DNA of 64,000 bases from contig MKVM01000003.1 of the NCBI GenBank assembly GCA_001898835.1, positions 691,392-755,391 of the forward strand. Direction: 5' to 3'. Origin of the DNA: Micrococcales bacterium 72-143 (GTDB lineage: Bacteria > Actinomycetota > Actinomycetes > Actinomycetales > Microbacteriaceae). A program made the position numbers and the translations under genes. Positions 13,501-19,500 of the stretch are shown here, piece by piece. The notes under the pieces were generated by a model. The model was given only the letters and a program-made list of their open reading frames with translations, was not told where the DNA came from and ran no database searches. How positions within the stretch are numbered: position 1 is the stretch's first letter; every line of letters begins with the position of its first letter.

Positions 13501-16500
13501 CGCGGGCACCGCTGTCAGCCGCGGCTTCTCCCTCGTGAACACCACGACCTCGCTCGTCGAGGCCGACGTGACCCTGCTCTCGATCGCCTTCGCGAGCGGC
13601 TCGGGGCTGAAGGCGACCGCCGTGCAGACCGGCAACGCCGACACGATCGCGGAGGTCGCGATCGGCGGCGGCGGGCTCACCGCGAGCGGCACGGTCGTCG
13701 TCTCGGCGGACGCGACCAACACCGTCCACTCCGCCCTCACCACCCAGGGCGGCTCGGTGATCCGCGGCGAGTCGACGATCGTCACGAGCGAGGGCCGCTC
13801 CGCGACCCGCGCCACCTTCGACGGCTCCGTGCTCGACTCGACCGGGGCCACGGTCTCGGCGGACGCCGACAACACCGCCACGGCTGACCTCACCAAGCGC
13901 GGCGGCAGCCTCGCGGAGGTCGCGCACGTGCAGGCCGGCGCCCAGCTCTACGCCGAGGCGGAGACCGCGGCACGCTTCGGGACCGGGGCGCTCGTGGTCC
14001 GCAGCGGCGGCGACGTCCTCGTCTCGGCCGAGGCCCGCAACACGACGAACGTCACCACCGACTCGCTCGCCGCCGGCCTCGTCGGCGTCGGCGCGGGCCA
14101 GCCGACGTCTCAGATCGACAACCCGACGACCGCCGAGTTCCAGGGCCGGCTGAGCGGCGGCGCGACCGTCGGCATCCGCGCGGTCGCGGCGAACACGGCC
14201 ACCATCCGCGGCGGCGGCCTCGCGGCGGGCCTCGTGGGCGTCTCGACGCTGCAGCCGCTCGCGAAGATCTCCTCTACTGCCAAGGTGACCGCGACGCTCG
14301 CCGCCGCCGCCCGGATCTCCTCGCCGCTCGCCGCGGTCTCGATCCGCGCCGAGAGCCGCAACACCGCGACCGCGCGCGCCGGCGCCGTCGGGGCGGGATT
14401 CGTGGGCGTCGACGCGGCCGACCCGAAGGCCCGCATCGAGAACCTCACGGCCGCCTACGTCTGGGGCGACATCCGCGGTGCCGCCGACACCGTCCCCGGC
14501 GCGAAGAGCCTCGAGGTGGTCGTCGCGGGCATTGACCTCGCGACCGCGACGCTCAGCTCCACGGGCGGCGGCGTCGTGCGGGCCGGCACCGGGTCTGCCC
14601 GCGCCGAGGTCGACAGCGACGTGACCCTCGAGCTCGGCCGCGCGGCGGCGGGCTCCGTGCCGGCCGGCGTGATCGTCGTGGACGGCGCGATCACCCTCAC
14701 CGCCAACCAGACCCCGGGCGCCGTGTCGGCGACCGAGAGCGAGGGCGGCGGCGCCGTCAACGTCGACACCAACTCGGCGAGCGTCTCCAACACCCCTGAC
14801 CTCCGCCTCGAGATCCTCGACGGCACAAAGGTCACCGCGACGGGCTCCATCGCCCTCACCACCGGCTACAACGTCAACGCGCCCGCCGTGCCCGACCCGA
14901 GCCGCTACTTCCAGGGGGTCGACGCGGGCACCGACCGCATCACCCTCACGGCGAAGCACGGCTTCAGCACGGGGATGACGGTGACCTACACGAGCGGCGG
15001 GGGCGCGGTCACCGGCGGCCTCGCCGAGGGCCTCGCCGCGAACGTCATCGTGGTCGACGAGTACACGATCATGCTCGGCAGCGAGTTCGAGGGCGCCCAG
15101 GTCGACGCGGGCACCAACGTCATCCGCTTCGGCCGCACCTACAGCTACACCGACGGCACGGGAGCCCACACCGTCTTCACGCCTCTCCCGCACGGGTTCA
15201 CCGAGGGCCAGCGCGTCGTCTACCGCGCCAACGGGGCGAGCATCCCCGGCCTCGTCGACGGGCGCGCCTACCTCGTGCACGTCGTCGACGACACGGGCAT
15301 CCAGCTGTTCGACCCGAACGCGCCGATGACGCCGCTCGTGCTCATCGTGGCGCACATCGACGATACCGCCGACCCGGACGACCCGGACGACCCGGTCGAC
15401 ACGATCGGCGCGAGCAACTCGTACACCGACGGTCAGATCGTCATCTACCACGCACCCGCTCCCGCCGCGAGCTTCCAGGGCGGCTACGTCGACCTGCAGG
15501 TCGACGCCGGCGGCAACCTGGTACGCAACGGCACGAACTTCGTCACCGAGAACAACGACACCATCTACCTCGGCGCGCACGGCTTCGCGACGGGCACCGA
15601 GATCGTCTACAGCTCGGGCACCGCCGCCCCCATCCCGGGGCTCGTCAACGGCGCCCACTACTGGGTGATCCGGGTCGACGCGAACCGCATCCGGCTCGCC
15701 GACAGCTACTGCCGCGCGATGGGAGCCGCGGGCGGTGCCGTCTGCATCGTCGGCTACAACGACTGGGACGAGCTCGTCGGCTACAACGACTGGGATGAGA
15801 CGGTCGGCACCGACGGCAACGGCGTCCCGATCGTCGTGCACCACCACGATCCGATCTACGTGCACCACCACGACCCGATCTACGAGACCGTGACCGCCCT
15901 GCCCATCTCGGCGTCGGTCGGCGATGCCGAGCACAAGCTGTTCCGCATGGACCAGCGGCCGATCGACGGCCTCGTCGACGGCGGTCAGTACTACGTGATC
16001 AACGCGAGCGCCGACTCGTTCCAGGTGTCGGCGACGAAGGGCGGTCCGGCCATCGACATCTCCGTCGCCGGCCGCTGGATCCTCGACCTCATCGGCTCCT
16101 TCGTCTCCGGCCCCGTCGACCTCGACGCGGGCACCGGCACGGGACGCCTCGTGCTCGATCTCGGCGCCTTCGGCTCCTCGGCCGAGAAGCTCACCCCCAT
16201 CGGCGCGAGCGAGCCGGTCCCCGCGGGCTCCTACACGACCTCCGCGACGGTTCGTTCGTCGGGCGGTGGCGCCGTCAACGTCGGCAAGGCGCGCACCTCC
16301 TCGTACGTCGACGCCGACATCGACATCATCATCGGCGCGGGCGCGCGCATCACGAGCGGCGCCGACGAGGCGATCACCGACACCGGCAGCTTCACCATCA
16401 CGACCGACGCCTACGGCGACAGCCAGGCGCTCTCCACCAACGGCGGAGGCGGTCTCGTCTCGGTCGGCAACGCGCGCGCCGAGTCGACCGTCTACGTCGA

Positions 16501-19500
16501 CACCGTCATCACGATCAAGACGGGCGCCGTGCTCACCTCCGGATGGGACCTCGTGATCCGCCCGGTCACGCGCGGCAACGTCACCGGCACGGCGTCGTCG
16601 AGCCAGGGCGGCCTCGGGGCCGGGGTGTCGGCGGAGGCGAACGGCGTCGTCGACCTGCAGACGACCGTTGACGTCGACGGGTCCCTCATCGCCGAGCACC
16701 TGCTGACGATCGCCGGCTACGCGCAGCCGAACGGCAGCCTCGATGCACGTGCGAACGGCGCGGGCCTCGGCGCCGACACCTCCGGCAACGACTGCGGCAA
16801 CTCCTGCCGCCTCTACGCACACGCGCAGGTCGACATCGACGTGGCGGGATCGACGACCGTGCTGCAGGGCGACGAACTCCGCATCATCGCCGTCATGGGC
16901 ACCGACGCGGCGGGCAACCGCGGCAAGCTCACGTCCTACGCCTACAGCAAGGCGAAGGCGCTCGGCGCCGACTCGGACGCGACCGCCCGCATCGACATCG
17001 ACGGCGGAGCGAACATCGTCTTCCACAGCGGCGTCCGCCTGACCGGCTGGGAGAGCATCCTGATCGCTGCGGAGACCCGCGACCTCGAGGCCAACGCGAC
17101 CTCGAGCGCCAACTGCTCGTGCGGCGGCGGCGACACCGACTCGACCGCCCGCGTGTCGACCTCGACCACGAGCAAGGTCACCGCCGAGCCCTCGGTGCTC
17201 GTGCAGACCTACCGCCTCGACGTCGAGAGCACCTACATCCAGGGCGGACGCGACGTGCACGCACCCGCCGACGAGGCCTTCATCGACGGCGGCAGCCAGA
17301 GCGCGACCGCGCCGACGACCGGCAACCGGCCCATCGTCTGGGAGGCGGACGTCGTGCTGCACGCCGCCGACCCGCAACTCGTCATCGACGCCAACGGCAA
17401 GATCCTCAAGTCGTACAACGTGGTCGCGCGGCACACCTCGGGCGGCACGGTCTACGCGGTCGGCGACCACGTCGACGCGGGCACCGTCTACGTCGACCAG
17501 ATCGTCAACCTCGGCGGCGCGATCGCGAACTTCCGGATCAACGCGACCGGCATCGGCGGCGACCGCAACCTCACCGGCACCCGCGGCACCTTCCAGCTCC
17601 AGCCGACGTTCGACTTCGTGCACGTCTACAACTGGTCCGACCGCAGCATCCGGCTGTCCGGCATCGACGTCGTCAACCTCGTGAACCTCGCCGCCACCGT
17701 GAGCGAGTGGGCCTACAACGAGGCCACCGTCTTCCGGTACACGATCCGCAAGGCGGACTTCGTGCGCACCCACGTGCGGGTCGTCAACTACCCGGCGGGC
17801 GGCGCGTCGAACGACATCGTGCTCGCCGGTGAGATCTACAACCCGATTGGCGACGTGCTCGTCGACAACGGCAACGGCGACATCGTGTCGCAGAACCCCG
17901 GCGCCCTCGACATCGTCGCGAACGACGTCACCCTGTCGGCGCGCTCGGGCTCGGTGGGCGTGCTCGGGTCGACCCCCGCCAACCGGGTCGGCATCGCGGT
18001 GCGGCTCATCGAGTACCGCTCGGGCGCGACCGGCGCGGAGCTCATGCATCCCATCGCGATCTCGCTCGAGGCGGCTCACGACCTCGTGGTCGACCTGCAG
18101 GCCTACCGCCGCAGCACGCAGACCGGGGCCCTCACCTGGACCATCGGCCGGATCGTCGCGGGCGGCACCGTCGACATCGCGGTGCTCGACAGCGCCGTCA
18201 GCACGACCGCGGCCGCTTTCCTCGGCCACGAGATCCAGGACGACGTGTACGACGCGCCGGGCGCCTCCTACGGCGGGCTCCTCTCGCCGCCGAACGGTCC
18301 GTCCGGGCGCTACTCCGTCTACTTCTTCAGCGGCAGCTACGGCGCGCCCCTCGACCAGCTGCCCGGTGGTGGCGGCTACTCCTTCGACGACGCCGTGCTC
18401 ATCGCGTTCGACACCGACCCGGCCCACGCCGTGGCGACCGCGAGCGCCTACGTGTTCACCGACGTCCGGGCGGGGGAGGTGATCTCCATCCACCACGACT
18501 CGACGGCGACGGTCATCACCCTCACCGTGACGAGCGACGTCGACGCCGACCTCCCGAACCCCTACGTCACGGGCGCGTGGTGGTCGCAGAGCAACGGCAG
18601 CGGCCGGATCGACCTGTTCACGAACGGCTGGATCCGGGAGCACGAGACCACGGGCGACATGCTCGTCGGCACGATCGAGTCGACGGGCGACGACGTCACG
18701 CTGCTCGCCGACGATGCGCTCGCCTCGATCGTCGACGCGACGGGTGACGCGGACGCCGACGTCATCGGCACCCACCTGACGATGACGGCGAACGGCACGA
18801 TCGGCGCGGCATCCGACCACCTCGAGATCCGCTCGTCGAACGCGGCGCGCGGCTGGGTCGTGGCTCGGGCACCGCACGGCATCTACCTCGACCAGACCAC
18901 GGGCGACCTCGTGCTGCGCACCGTCACGGCGACCAGCTCGGGGATCGCGACCGGCGACGTGTCGCTCACCGCGCTCGACGGCTCGATCGTCAACGAGGTG
19001 AACGATGCGACCGCGCGCGTGGTCGGCGTCTCCATCGACCTGTTCGCGACGGGCGGTCACATCGGCAGCGCGGACGGCTCCGCCGACATCCGCATCGACA
19101 CGGCCGTCGCCGGGCGCCTCGTCGCCGAGGGCGAGGACGGCGTGCACGTGACCGAGACGAGCGGCCCGCTGACCCTGCTGCTCGCCGCTTCGTCCGCGGG
19201 CAAGGTGCGCATCACCGTGCCGTACGCGGCGGGCCGCACGGACGCCGACCTGATCCTGCAGGCCACGGGCGACACGGTCGACGGCTCCCGCACGATCGCC
19301 GTGGGCGGGGCGGACGCCGCGGGCACCGTGGAGCTGCGCGCCGGGAACGACGTGCTCGCGCCGCTCGGCACCCGCATCCGAGGCGACCGCGTGACGGTGC
19401 GCACCGCATACGGGCAGAACCCGCTCGCCCCGGTCGGCACGACCGCGTACTTCGGCGGCGAGCTCACCGCGACCGGCGCCGTGCCCTACATCCAGGTCTT

